A stretch of DNA of 25,346 nucleotides from NCBI GenBank assembly GCA_016926695.1, contig JAFGOB010000064.1, positions 1-25,346 on the forward strand, in the 5' to 3' direction. The stretch is from Dehalococcoidales bacterium (GTDB lineage: Bacteria; Chloroflexota; Dehalococcoidia; Dehalococcoidales; UBA3254). This document shows positions 1 through 8,431 of the stretch, in pieces; the first letter of the stretch is position 1, and each line of letters begins with the position of its first letter. The translations under genes and the position numbers were made by a program. The notes beneath the pieces were generated by a model. The model ran no database searches. It worked only from the letters and a program-made list of their open reading frames with translations, and was not told the origin of the DNA.

Positions 1-36
1 AAGCCCTCCTCAGAGCGGACTGAATATGTTACTTTC

Positions 37-1770
37 TCAGCGTCTTGCTCCACCCGGGATAAAACCTCCTCCCGGATTACGGACGGGGAAGCCTTCGCCC
101 GGGGCGCCGCCACCCGGCCTGCCATCCGTAGCGGAGCCCGCCCTGGTTACTATGGCAGAAACGGTAAAGGTGGTAAACTCGCTGCCGGGGGAATACTCCC
201 CTCCCATATACAGCCCGTCAACGGCCGTTCCGCTCGAACTACCCCCGCAGTAGACGACACAGGTCAACCCGTTTTGCATTTCCGTAGAACACAACACCAC
301 TGACTGATAGGCCTTGGCCGGCATGAATGTGAGCAGGTCCAGGCCTTCTTCGCTTTCAATGTGGACGATCGATCCGGCTGCCTGGGGTGAATCGAAATTC
401 ACCATAACGGCATACTGAGCGGACGAGTCGCTGGGGGGCTGCGCCATCCCGGAGCTCCCCGCCGCCACCAGATAACCCCCGGTTATGTTAAAGGCGCCTG
501 AAAAGTCCAGGGCGCCGTTGCCGTTGCCGGTAGGCCCGTTGATGATAACCGTACCCCCGCTCATGTTGACGGGGCCGTTTATATCCAGGCCGTCCCCCCG
601 GGCATCTACGAATATATATCCGCCGTTGATGTTGAGGTAATTGCTGCCGGAGACCTCGAACTCACCCGGACCCGGCCTGCCGCCGGTCCGGGACTCGCCG
701 CTGCCGCTGGAGCAGTTTATTCCGTCATCGCCGGATACCAGGTGAATGTCACCGTCATTGATAACCGCTACAGCGCTTTCCAGTCCTTCATAGCTTTGTG
801 TAATATTTATCCGGCCGCCGCTTATCTCCAGATACCTGTCCGCATGAATACCGTCTCCGCCGGATGAAATATCCAGACACCCGCCTTCAACTATAACATA
901 GTTATCCGCTACAATGGCATCGTCCGCTGATTCTACCCGGACCGTTCCTCCCTCAATAACAATATATCCCTTGTCCTCCTCTTCATCGTTGTTGGACTGA
1001 AGGCCGTCGCCCCCGGCATTCAGCGTGATATCTCCGTCCCTGACGGCGATTGAGTCCCGTCCCCTGATGCAGTCGTTAACGGCATTGACGGCTATGCTGC
1101 CGCCGGTTATCTTCAGGTCGTCCTTGCAGTCAATCCCGTTTTTAAAGTTAGCGCTGATGACCAGCGAACCGCCCCCGTTGACGGTTAGATCGTCCTTGCT
1201 GAAAAGCACGGCGTCAGGTTCTGCCTCTTCCGGGTCATCGAAGATATATGTATCACCGTCTTCCAGGCGATTCACACTGCCCTCAGCTAGGGTTATCACC
1301 GTCTTTTCGGCATTGATTATGTAAAAGGGAGCGCCGGTTGAGCACAAAACGCTCACTCCGTTCAGGACAAACCTGACAGTCCCTTCCTGCCGGGTACTCA
1401 CCACTATTTGTCCGTCGTTCAGCGTGCCGCTTACGTTGTACATGCCGGGTGACGTTATGGTAATTTTACTGCCGTCCACGATAGCGCCGTTCCCCTTGAA
1501 CTCTATCTCATCTCCCTTGAGGGTTATATCAGACATCGCGGCCAGCTTCCAGACAGAGTCTATATCATCGCTGTCATATACCACGCCGGCCGTAACAGGC
1601 GTCGCGACAGGCGTCCGCTCCATTGCGGCGCCGGATTTCACCGCTAACCTGTTTGAGTTCACCGATGCCTGTCCGCCAGCGGGGGATCCAACCCCGCTTC
1701 CGGTACAGGCTGTAAGGCCGAAAACAAGGGCTAGCAGTATAAATATCACGGCTATGTTCTGTATCATCAC
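37..1770 (-). CDS. Cthe_2159-type carbohydrate-binding beta-helix lipoprotein
   Basis: This 577-residue protein starts with GTG at 1770 (or ATG at 1767), 8 to 11 bases after GGAGG. The N-terminus is a lipoprotein signal: a hydrophobic run then LTAC with Cys22 as the lipidated residue. The body, about residues 130-440, is built of short repeating units of the form xxISGGxIxI...DGI, which suggests a right-handed beta-helix. This pattern and the lipobox match the Cthe_2159 family (formerly DUF4353), whose founding member from Clostridium thermocellum binds acidic polysaccharide. A Gly/Pro-rich tail (last 30 residues) echoes the Pro/Gly-rich insert of the CotH protein at the head of the operon. 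It is the last gene visible in a minus-strand operon, 45 bases after the DUF4956 gene. Cell-surface location is inferred from the lipobox; the ligand is unknown. Confidence 0.8.
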   Translation of the reverse strand: MMIQNIAVIFILLALVFGLTACTGSGVGSPAGGQASVNSNRLAVKSGAAMERTPVATPVTAGVVYDSDDIDSVWKLAAMSDITLKGDEIEFKGNGAIVDGSKITITSPGMYNVSGTLNDGQIVVSTRQEGTVRFVLNGVSVLCSTGAPFYIINAEKTVITLAEGSVNRLEDGDTYIFDDPEEAEPDAVLFSKDDLTVNGGGSLVISANFKNGIDCKDDLKITGGSIAVNAVNDCIRGRDSIAVRDGDITLNAGGDGLQSNNDEEEDKGYIVIEGGTVRVESADDAIVADNYVIVEGGCLDISSGGDGIHADRYLEISGGRINITQSYEGLESAVAVINDGDIHLVSGDDGINCSSGSGESRTGGRPGPGEFEVSGSNYLNINGGYIFVDARGDGLDINGPVNMSGGTVIINGPTGNGNGALDFSGAFNITGGYLVAAGSSGMAQPPSDSSAQYAVMVNFDSPQAAGSIVHIESEEGLDLLTFMPAKAYQSVVLCSTEMQNGLTCVVYCGGSSSGTAVDGLYMGGEYSPGSEFTTFTVSAIVTRAGSATDGRPGGGAPGEGFPVRNPGGGFIPGGARR

Positions 1771-1815
1771 GTTCTCATCCTCCCTGCCATCAGCATATCC
1801 TCTCCGGAGCGGATG

Positions 1816-2481
1816 CTATCCAACGAACACATCAACCCTGGTTTCTCCGGCCAGCGCATTCAGATCGCTGGTAAAAGCCGCCCAATCGAAGCCTTTTTGT
1901 TTTCGATACTGATAGTGCAGGCTGACGCGGTCATCCAGTGTGGACATGGTATCCAGGCTCAAACCGTTAAGACGCTCTCCCAGGAAAGTCTTCAGCTTTT
2001 TCTCCAGGTTTGAAAAAGAGGGCTGGTCAAGGGAAATAATGAGATTTCCCCTGCCGAACAGGGTAACCCGGTTTCCGATCAGCCTCTGTACTCCCAGCGT
2101 TAGGAAGACCGCCGCAAAAAGAATGGCCGTGGGGACCAGGTTTCCCGTGGCAGCGCCGATAGACGATGCGATCAGAAGCAGCAGAAAGCCGATTTCAGCC
2201 GGGTCTTTTATAGGCGTCCGGAAACGTACAAAAGAAAGCGCTCCAAGCAGTCCTACACCCAGTGGTATCGATGTCTGGATGACCAGGAACAGCATGGTGA
2301 TGGCGGGACCGCCGATCAGAAATGTCCGGTTGACACCCGCCCCGATATGTCTTGACCCGTAAAACAACTGGTACAGCAAATAGGCGATAACAGAGGCTGC
2401 CAGGGAAAAACTGATGCGGATAGCCGCCTCCCAGTTCCCCAGGGGAGAGGATTCAAACAGATTTGAAAATTCCTCAAACAT
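1816..2481 (-). CDS. DUF4956 family membrane protein
   Basis: This 221-residue protein starts at ATG 2481 with GGAGAAAG seven bases upstream. Hydrophobic segments lie at about residues 18-42, 53-85 and 97-130, giving three or four membrane helices. A soluble C-terminal domain of about 85 residues follows. The conserved stretch GLLGALSFVRFRTPIKDPAE between helices is characteristic of DUF4956. The family has no proven function. It is found next to VTC-domain polymerase genes, and here it lies 57 bases after one. By analogy with eukaryotic VTC, where membrane subunits carry the growing polyphosphate through the membrane, it may be the membrane or translocation partner of the polymerase. That role is inference. 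Same operon as the CotH and Cthe_2159-type genes. Confidence 0.8.
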   Translation of the reverse strand: MFEEFSNLFESSPLGNWEAAIRISFSLAASVIAYLLYQLFYGSRHIGAGVNRTFLIGGPAITMLFLVIQTSIPLGVGLLGALSFVRFRTPIKDPAEIGFLLLLIASSIGAATGNLVPTAILFAAVFLTLGVQRLIGNRVTLFGRGNLIISLDQPSFSNLEKKLKTFLGERLNGLSLDTMSTLDDRVSLHYQYRKQKGFDWAAFTSDLNALAGETRVDVFVG

Positions 2482-2538
2482 TGTCTTTCTCCAAAAAGTA
2501 TAGTATTAAGATGTTAAAATGAAGCTGTATCGCTCCCG

Positions 2539-3312
2539 CTACAGCCGGACTAATCTCCCCGAAGGTGACAGGCGTCCGACAGTTCCGGGGGGTTCATTGT
2601 GTGCATCTATACAGGCGGAATATTTAGAAAACCTGGTCCAGTCCATTTCAAGTATACGCGTTCTTTTAAGGGTCTCAGGCATCTCCATACTCCGCCCCTT
2701 GATCTCAATCACGCTGCCCGGCAGTTCCAGGTCCTTTTCACCGTTTCCAGGACCGGGAATAACCATGGTTGAACGGATACGGCAGTCCAGGGATACCCTC
2801 TGCCCGGTCATTAGCTCATTGAACCGGTATCTCCAGTAGGCTATTTTTATTACCGGTTGAAGTTTTCCCGGCGGAAAATACCCGAACCCTGCCAGCGTGT
2901 CCGCCAGCAGTGTCCCGGGTATAATTCCCTTGTTCATGTTTGACAGGCGCAGATTTTCGCACGGCACGGTCAGCTTAAGACGCTTCTTGGTGCCGGCAAA
3001 GGCCTGCTTGGATTTCAGCTCGACAAAAACGGCCTGTGTTCCGCCGGAACATTCAATATTTCCATACCAGCGGATACGCACCTTGTCCTTGCGAAAATCG
3101 CCGGAGGACGATCTTTCATGCTGGTCAAGATCGGCAGTATCGAAGTACAGGCTGTTGATCTGCTCGGAGGGGTACTCCCCGTCTTTCAGACAGGTCTGAA
3201 GCAAAAGACCGTGCGCCATACCGGTTTTTTCCGCAGGAATATAATACTTGCGCTCAAATCTCTCCGTACAGACGGTGTTACCGGCCCAAATATCGTATAG
3301 TTGAACAGACAT
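2539..3312 (-). CDS. VTC-domain polyphosphate polymerase
   Basis: I place the start at ATG 3312 (257 residues), because GGGAGGTG lies 7-8 bases upstream; a GTG at 3321 overlaps the CotH stop codon and would add three residues. The VTC tunnel-fold signatures are present in order: RFERKYYI near residues 18-25, NSLYFDT, KVRIRWYG, FVELKSK, SLDCRIRST and a final VIEIKGR. The alternating basic residues and the ExK pairs are those that bind triphosphate and metal in yeast Vtc4. In eukaryotes the domain makes polyphosphate from ATP; bacterial homologues are annotated as polyphosphate polymerases. There is no SPX domain and no membrane segment, so the neighbouring DUF4956 protein may supply the membrane part. 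The family call is firm; the activity is inferred by homology. Confidence 0.85.
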   Translation of the reverse strand: MSVQLYDIWAGNTVCTERFERKYYIPAEKTGMAHGLLLQTCLKDGEYPSEQINSLYFDTADLDQHERSSSGDFRKDKVRIRWYGNIECSGGTQAVFVELKSKQAFAGTKKRLKLTVPCENLRLSNMNKGIIPGTLLADTLAGFGYFPPGKLQPVIKIAYWRYRFNELMTGQRVSLDCRIRSTMVIPGPGNGEKDLELPGSVIEIKGRSMEMPETLKRTRILEMDWTRFSKYSACIDAHNEPPGTVGRLSPSGRLVRL

Positions 3313-3317
3313 TGTCC

Positions 3318-5006
3318 TCACCTCCCTTCAGACAGAAAGTCTTCGGCTGCCTGAGCGCGTTCGGAAATACAATCAATCAGCTTATCGACTTCCGATTCAA
3401 AAGCCTCCCCCCGGTCCGTTCCGGTAACAAAAGGAGATATCAAATCCGCCAGTTCGCGGCATTTTCCCTGCACCCTTTGGGGATTGAAGGCGCCATCAAC
3501 CGTCTCCCGCATGAAAGCGGTATAGCGTTCATAATACAGGGGGTCATCCAGCAGGAAACGGATCAGCGGCCAGTTCTGCGATACCTCTTCCCGGTCCAGG
3601 GAAACGCTTCTATTCAATCCGCCGCGCCCCATCATACCTCCCTGCCCCCCGGCCAGGACCTGGTTGTGGTCCCAGGAGATCCACTTGATCTGACCGCTGT
3701 CCGTATCATGATAAAGATAAAAATTGTGAGTCATCGAGCCGTAGGTATCCCAGTGCTGGATAAGGGCGCTTATCGCCAGCCACTCGAGGAACATATCGAC
3801 ATCAAACACCGATTCAAGGCTTTGCCGCCAGGCTGCTGGATCGGATATCCGCTGCCCGGAATGCAGCACATCGGATAATTCCCTGATATCGCTCCAGTCG
3901 GCCTCCTCCCGGTTGTTTTCTTTGTCAAAACTGCTCTCGATCATGGAGGCGCTGTCCGCTGCCAGGCTGGCCCCCCGGCCCTCCGCCTCATAAATATTAC
4001 CCGAGTCGCTGCCGAAGAAGCGCTCTATAACCGTATCGTCCACAACCTCTATCATGACATACAGGCCCAGGTCGACCTCATCTTCACCGTAGTCCATGAT
4101 GATCTCATAGTAGGCGGTCCTGGCTGACGGCAGTCCTGCTTCAGCCAGAATATCTGATGCAACGGCGTCATGCATACAGGTCCCGTCGCTGAAAGAATTG
4201 GAGAGCGAAAGCTGTTTAAACCCGTAGAACCTCTGGTTTTCGATTTCAGCGAATTCATCCTCGAACTCGTCAAAGTCCAGTTTAAGAGGCAGCTTGAGGC
4301 TGCCGCTGCGCCAGCCGCTGGTCAGGGAGGAATTGCCCTTGTAACGGACACCCACGCTGGTCCAGATCAAACCATTGAACTCAATCGTCGCCGGAACCCA
4401 CATGGGATTCTCAGGAGTCATATCGCCGCCGCCACGTCCGGGCATTCCTGCGCCGCCCGGAAAGTCGCCGTTCCCCTGGCGGGCCATTCCAGCCCCGGGC
4501 GGCATATTCCCGGGCTGAAACATATCACCCTCTTGCGGTGCTGCAGCGGGTCCGATATCATCCTGTCCGGGTACAATACCCTCACCGGGAGGCCTTCCCC
4601 CGGGTTGAGGCGCAGCCCCGGGATCGAATCCACCGGGCGGCTGCATATTGCCGGCACCGGGCATTCTCCCCTGCTGCCCCGTTCCCTTCTCACCAAACAG
4701 ACGGACCATATCGGCCTGCATGGCCTCCCAATCACCGGACGCGATCGTTATTTTCATCCGGTTGACCTTATCAGCGGGGAAAACGGTATCATAGTCCGGC
4801 GCCGCCTCATCACCGTGAGCGGCCTCCGTCCATCCTTCCGGGCGTATGCTCAGCCCTGTCATATCCCCGGAGATCGCTTCTAGCGTGGACGCCGAATCAC
4901 TGTCAACAGCGCTGTCGCTGTTTCCGCATCCGGCTGCTAATAACGACAGAAAGCCCGCCAGACCGGCCAGGGCTATCATTTTTATCCGTTTCACAGTAGT
5001 CTCCAT
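3318..5006 (-). CDS. CotH kinase family lipoprotein
   Basis: This 562-residue protein opens with a basic n-region, a hydrophobic helix and the lipobox LAAGC (Cys27), so it is probably an exported lipoprotein. The CotH kinase fold runs from about residue 70 to the end. Recognisable blocks include VRYKGNSSL, NSFSDGTCMHD, ARTAYYEI and KWISWDHNQ (Trp445-Asp446), the WDxN-type metal-binding motif of the family. A Pro/Gly/Met-rich insert of about 90 residues (about 105-196) interrupts the N-terminal part. CotH proteins are atypical kinases; Bacillus CotH phosphorylates spore-coat proteins. Nothing here suggests sporulation, so the target is probably a surface or secreted protein. It is first in the operon; its stop overlaps the upstream GTG of the polymerase gene. 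The AGAAGG site sits unusually close to the ATG (about 2 bases). Confidence 0.85.
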   Translation of the reverse strand: METTVKRIKMIALAGLAGFLSLLAAGCGNSDSAVDSDSASTLEAISGDMTGLSIRPEGWTEAAHGDEAAPDYDTVFPADKVNRMKITIASGDWEAMQADMVRLFGEKGTGQQGRMPGAGNMQPPGGFDPGAAPQPGGRPPGEGIVPGQDDIGPAAAPQEGDMFQPGNMPPGAGMARQGNGDFPGGAGMPGRGGGDMTPENPMWVPATIEFNGLIWTSVGVRYKGNSSLTSGWRSGSLKLPLKLDFDEFEDEFAEIENQRFYGFKQLSLSNSFSDGTCMHDAVASDILAEAGLPSARTAYYEIIMDYGEDEVDLGLYVMIEVVDDTVIERFFGSDSGNIYEAEGRGASLAADSASMIESSFDKENNREEADWSDIRELSDVLHSGQRISDPAAWRQSLESVFDVDMFLEWLAISALIQHWDTYGSMTHNFYLYHDTDSGQIKWISWDHNQVLAGGQGGMMGRGGLNRSVSLDREEVSQNWPLIRFLLDDPLYYERYTAFMRETVDGAFNPQRVQGKCRELADLISPFVTGTDRGEAFESEVDKLIDCISERAQAAEDFLSEGR

Positions 5007-5035
5007 TACCTTCTTACAGATCCGGTATCTTTGTT

Positions 5036-5067
5036 ATTATGCTCCAGGAAAGTTAACAAAAAGTTAA
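5036..5067 (-). promoter_or_regulatory. Pho-box-like direct repeat and -10 upstream of the CotH operon
   Basis: On the minus strand TTAACTTT occurs twice (5067-5060 and 5056-5049) with an exact 11-base period. Seven bases further downstream is CATAAT (5041-5036), a plausible -10. This arrangement, a direct repeat of one helical turn replacing the -35, is typical of OmpR/PhoB-family activators; Pho boxes in several phyla contain TTAAC or TTAACA units. It would tie polyphosphate synthesis to phosphate supply, which is inference. No regulator of this type is encoded in the window. Confidence 0.45.
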
Positions 5068-5365
5068 GATACTCTCTCTTCACCTGTAATTTCAGCATAT
5101 ATCCGTCAATTTTCGCGGAACAGTGAAAAGGGTAATGACCGACCTGTGACTCCCGTCATTCCTCCCACCCATCCCTTTCCCCGCCAAGTTCATTCAGAGC
5201 TTTTCAGCTTCGGTGGATTTGTTTTCGCAAAAATTATTTTTTTAAAGAGCACGACCTTTTCACCGGTTAAAGAAGGCATATCGCCGCAGATTATAAACAG
5301 CCGGGGTATACTATAGCACATATGTTCTATTTTTGTAAAGCGTTTTATGGCACTTTTTAGAGTTT

Positions 5366-5393
5366 TGAGTTGTGAGTAATGAGTGATGAGTTT
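5366..5393 (+). repeat. Tandem heptamer TGAGTNN, four copies
   Basis: Four adjacent seven-base units read TGAGTTG, TGAGTAA, TGAGTGA and TGAGTTT. A fifth TGAGTTT lies at 5403-5409. The unit length would keep no reading frame. Function unknown. Confidence 0.75.
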
Positions 5394-5441
5394 CTGGAAA
5401 AGGTGAGTTTTTAGTTGAATTAAGAAACCGTAATAATCCCC

Positions 5442-5610
5442 GTCATTGCGAACCATGGAAGCCTCCCCGAATCAATCTGAGAACTTTGTATGAAGGATCA
5501 AGATAATCGTATCTGGTTCCGCCCCTGTTTCACATGGATCCAGCCTGGTTTCTTCCCGATTCTATTATAACGGCTTTAGATTGCATCGTCGTTACACACC
5601 TCGCAATAAT
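5442..5610. repeat. Degenerate MITE-like element with inverted ends
   Basis: The left end reads GTCATTGCGA (5442-5451) and is followed by CAATCT (5473-5478). The right end carries the inverse, AGATTG (5578-5583) and TCGCAATAAT (5601-5610). Intergenic repeats with GTCATTGCGA...GCAATCT ends are common in many anaerobe genomes. The middle portions have diverged, so this is an old copy. No transposase is present. Confidence 0.45.
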
Positions 5611-5935
5611 TATTCAAAAGAAATGCTATATGATATGTATACAATCCCAACTTAAAAATATTTAATCCGATACTAAGAGATTACCCCGAAAGTACTGACA
5701 TTCTGGAGTCGACATCCGGGTCGCCAGAGGACTCCGCAAGTGGAAGCCTGAACTTTGTTCAGGACGGTGACCACTGTTTGCTCGTCTGTGGCTAAACTGG
5801 CCGCTCTACTCCACAATAGCAGTTTTCATAAGAATCTCAGCGTGCTTTTAACTTCAAACTGTAAAGTTATTTATGAGACACTACGCTGGCAGTACCAGCA
5901 ACCTGTGCACGGGTAATGTGCGTGGGAATGTGAAT

Positions 5936-7720
5936 TCAGTCCTGCGGGGGTTTTCTCAATGGTATGGTGAAGCTGACGGTGGCGCCTTTACCCGGTGTGC
6001 TATCGGCTTCTATTTTTCCGTGATGCAGCTCGATAAAGATCTTGCTTAAAGCCAGCCCTATACCCAGTCCCAAAGTGCCGGATTTTTCTCGATCTTGCCT
6101 GCGGTAAGGATCGAAGAGATTTTCCATCTGGTCCGGGGCCATACCGCGTCCGCTGTCCTCCACCTGTACTCTGACCTGTTCCGCATTGATTGGCCGGGCA
6201 CGCACAACAATGCCACCCCTGGAGGTAAACTTGAAGGAATTACTGATCAAATTGTTTAAAACCTGGCTCAGACGGCCCCTGTCCCCCAGCACCGGCAGTC
6301 CCGTTCCGGGAAGCTCCGCCAGCAGCGAAAGCTTTTTCTCAGCCGCAACCGGCTGGAGCTCACTGACAGTTTCCCTGATCACTTCTTCGAGGTCCAGATC
6401 AACCAGATTAACCTTTATCAGTCCCGATTCACCGCGGGCCAGCTCAAAAAGCTCATTTACTCTCTGTTCAAGGTTGTGTGACGAACGTCCGATATTTTTT
6501 ACCAGCGACACCGCGATTTTGTCTTTTACAACATCTTCCAGCAACTCGTTGGATGCCATGATAGCGGTCAAAGGCGTACGTAGTTCATGTACGATAGCTC
6601 GCGAAAACTGATTGCGTTTTTGTACCTCTTCCTCCAATTCACTTCTTAACCCGCGCTCCTGATTAAAAAGCTCTTCGAGTTTCTTTTGAGCATTTTTCAA
6701 CTCGGTAACATCCTTCAGCTCTACCAATTTGCCGGAAACCTGGTCTCTTTTATTCCGCAGGATTACCACGCTGATATCCAGATAAACGGGGACGCCATTC
6801 ATACTGTGATTGAAAGACATATCCCGAATATCCTGCGTGGTATTAAGATATCCGGATAATTGAGGATATATCTCCGCCAGGGGATGGTCTCTGGCGACCG
6901 ATTTGTTTACGTTAAGCATCTTCTCACCGGCAGGGTTAATTTCTTTGATATCATTCGAGGAGTCCAGCACCAGGATTCCTTCCGGTATATCCTTGATCAG
7001 TTTTTCATAGGCAACCGGGATAATATCCACCAGGTGATAGCGCAATATCGTGATGGAATATATTATCGTGGAAACAAATAAATAGAGGGGAAAAATATCA
7101 TGACCGCCGGGTTGAAGAAATCTGAATACATATAAAATACTGCCGATGATGGGAATAACCGTACCTATCAGAAGCAAGTATATAGGTTTGCGGTGCTTTG
7201 ATGGTTTTTTTATAGCGAAGCGAATCAGGACTACGATACCTACCAGATAAAGAAAATACTGGTACAGCGGATCAAGGTAATACAGCGGTCCCGGGACCCA
7301 CACCGGATGGAGGCCAAAAGACCCTGCCTCCAGAAAAATATCGGACCAGATCAGTCCATGAATTTCGTTGGTCCATGTCAGGACCAGGACCAGTAATGAG
7401 ATTATGCCGACCAGGCCCAGATTGCGGGGGCGTTTCCACCAGGCGGAACCGGTATAATCAAGAGTGAAGCAGAGCCATATAACCCCGGTACTCACCGCAG
7501 CAAGGTATTCCAGCTTTCCCATGAGTACTACCACGGATAAAGACGCTATTGATGATTCAAGCCCGTAAATTATTACCCAGAAAGCCATTGTACAAAGCAA
7601 TATTGTCAACGGTACAATGCCGGGACCCGGACGATGGCTCCAGATAATAGCCGCCAGCCCGAACTCCAGGAATCCACAAATGAAAAATACCAGGGCTAAA
7701 ACCGAAAAGCTGCACTCCAC
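5936..7720 (-). CDS. Orphan sensor histidine kinase (7TM - PAS - HisKA - HATPase)
   Basis: GTG start at 7720 with AGGA nine bases upstream; 594 residues. The first 230 or so residues hold about seven hydrophobic segments with sequence typical of the HisKA_7TM N-terminal sensor region. A PAS-like segment follows (about 235-345; YEKLIKDIPEGILVLD), then a short coiled coil (about 345-370). The H-box is VHELRTPL with His378 as phospho-acceptor. The ATPase domain has the N-box NNLISNSFKF, G1 VEDSGRGMAPDQ and G2 GLGIGLALSK, so the kinase looks intact. No response regulator lies next to it, so its partner must be encoded elsewhere. The ligand of the 7TM region cannot be read from sequence. An inverted repeat AGTGAA-N6-TTCACT lies 55-72 bases upstream of the start. 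Confidence 0.9.
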   Translation of the reverse strand: MECSFSVLALVFFICGFLEFGLAAIIWSHRPGPGIVPLTILLCTMAFWVIIYGLESSIASLSVVVLMGKLEYLAAVSTGVIWLCFTLDYTGSAWWKRPRNLGLVGIISLLVLVLTWTNEIHGLIWSDIFLEAGSFGLHPVWVPGPLYYLDPLYQYFLYLVGIVVLIRFAIKKPSKHRKPIYLLLIGTVIPIIGSILYVFRFLQPGGHDIFPLYLFVSTIIYSITILRYHLVDIIPVAYEKLIKDIPEGILVLDSSNDIKEINPAGEKMLNVNKSVARDHPLAEIYPQLSGYLNTTQDIRDMSFNHSMNGVPVYLDISVVILRNKRDQVSGKLVELKDVTELKNAQKKLEELFNQERGLRSELEEEVQKRNQFSRAIVHELRTPLTAIMASNELLEDVVKDKIAVSLVKNIGRSSHNLEQRVNELFELARGESGLIKVNLVDLDLEEVIRETVSELQPVAAEKKLSLLAELPGTGLPVLGDRGRLSQVLNNLISNSFKFTSRGGIVVRARPINAEQVRVQVEDSGRGMAPDQMENLFDPYRRQDREKSGTLGLGIGLALSKIFIELHHGKIEADSTPGKGATVSFTIPLRKPPQD

Positions 7721-8431
7721 TATGATTTTTCCTGTCGATTACCAGATTCAAGAATCAATACACCCGCACGAGAGAGTGAACATTCCTTCACTTAATTGAT
7801 GTAAATATTCTAGCTTAGTTGCCTGAGCCGCGCAATTACAATTAAAGCGCCGGCACCAGCCATTTTTCACCAGTGGGTATATTCTTAATCATATATCATG
7901 CTGGAGCACGATGAATGATTCAGGCAGCTCTGAACCAGGCTGGCAGCACACGGAGAGGTCCGCTATGGAGAGCTCATTTATCGGCATCTCGATCCGTCCC
8001 GTCTGCCTGTGTTTCGATTTATCCTTGAACTGGTCAGGTTCTGTAAAGTGCTTTATCCGCTTTTCGAGTCCGGAAGAAATATTAAAAAGGGCCGTCAAAA
8101 CAGGGTGAATATCTGCTGTCCGGCCATGTCTTCAGTACGAAAATAATGCGGGGCGGATCGGGCCGCGTTTCCGGTTATGGGGAGTTATGATTCCGGAGTA
8201 AACAGGGCTACCCTTGCGGCCAATATAGCCAATTTACATATATTGACTAAAGATGTCTATTCTTCATACTATTTAGATGGTCCACCCTGACATCTGATAA
8301 AGAGTGAAACCAAGAACAAAATTTCAAGCCTGCTCATTTCGACCCATAAGTGCAAATGGAGTATCTATTGGTTGAGCATATAGAGAAAGGCACCTGTCAG
8401 TCATGACAATCGTATATCCAACTTCTCATCA
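7721..8431. other. 710-base stretch without a convincing gene
   Basis: The stretch separates the histidine kinase from the toxin-antitoxin island. Near the kinase start is AGTGAA-N6-TTCACT (7775-7792), a possible operator. A minus-strand frame at 7889-8098 (69 residues, TTG start, no ribosome site) has a plausible amino-acid composition but no family I recognise; it may be a fragment of a lost gene. I see nothing in 8110-8431. Confidence 0.5.

Larger units (their letters stand above)
5007..5935. other. 930-base gene-free stretch
   Basis: No convincing coding region is present: the longest minus-strand frame (5190-5456) has no family resemblance and runs through repeats. The stretch holds the CotH operon promoter region, tandem TGAGTNN heptamers (5366-5393), a degenerate element bounded by inverted GTCATTGCGA...CAATCT ends (5442-5610) and a structured stretch (about 5697-5830). 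A small hairpin GCTGG-CAGTA-CCAGC (5885-5899) lies just beyond the histidine kinase stop codon and lacks a clear T-run. Confidence 0.6.

Noticed and set aside
4170..4883. 237-codon plus-strand frame opposite the CotH gene
   Set aside because: Shadow frame of the Pro/Gly-rich CotH coding region; no ribosome site or family match.
5190..5456. 88-codon minus-strand open frame
   Set aside because: It runs through the heptamer repeat and other low-complexity DNA, has no family resemblance and no convincing ribosome site.
7889..8098. 69-codon minus-strand frame upstream of the histidine kinase
   Set aside because: TTG start without a Shine-Dalgarno site and no recognisable family. Kept only as a remark on that stretch.
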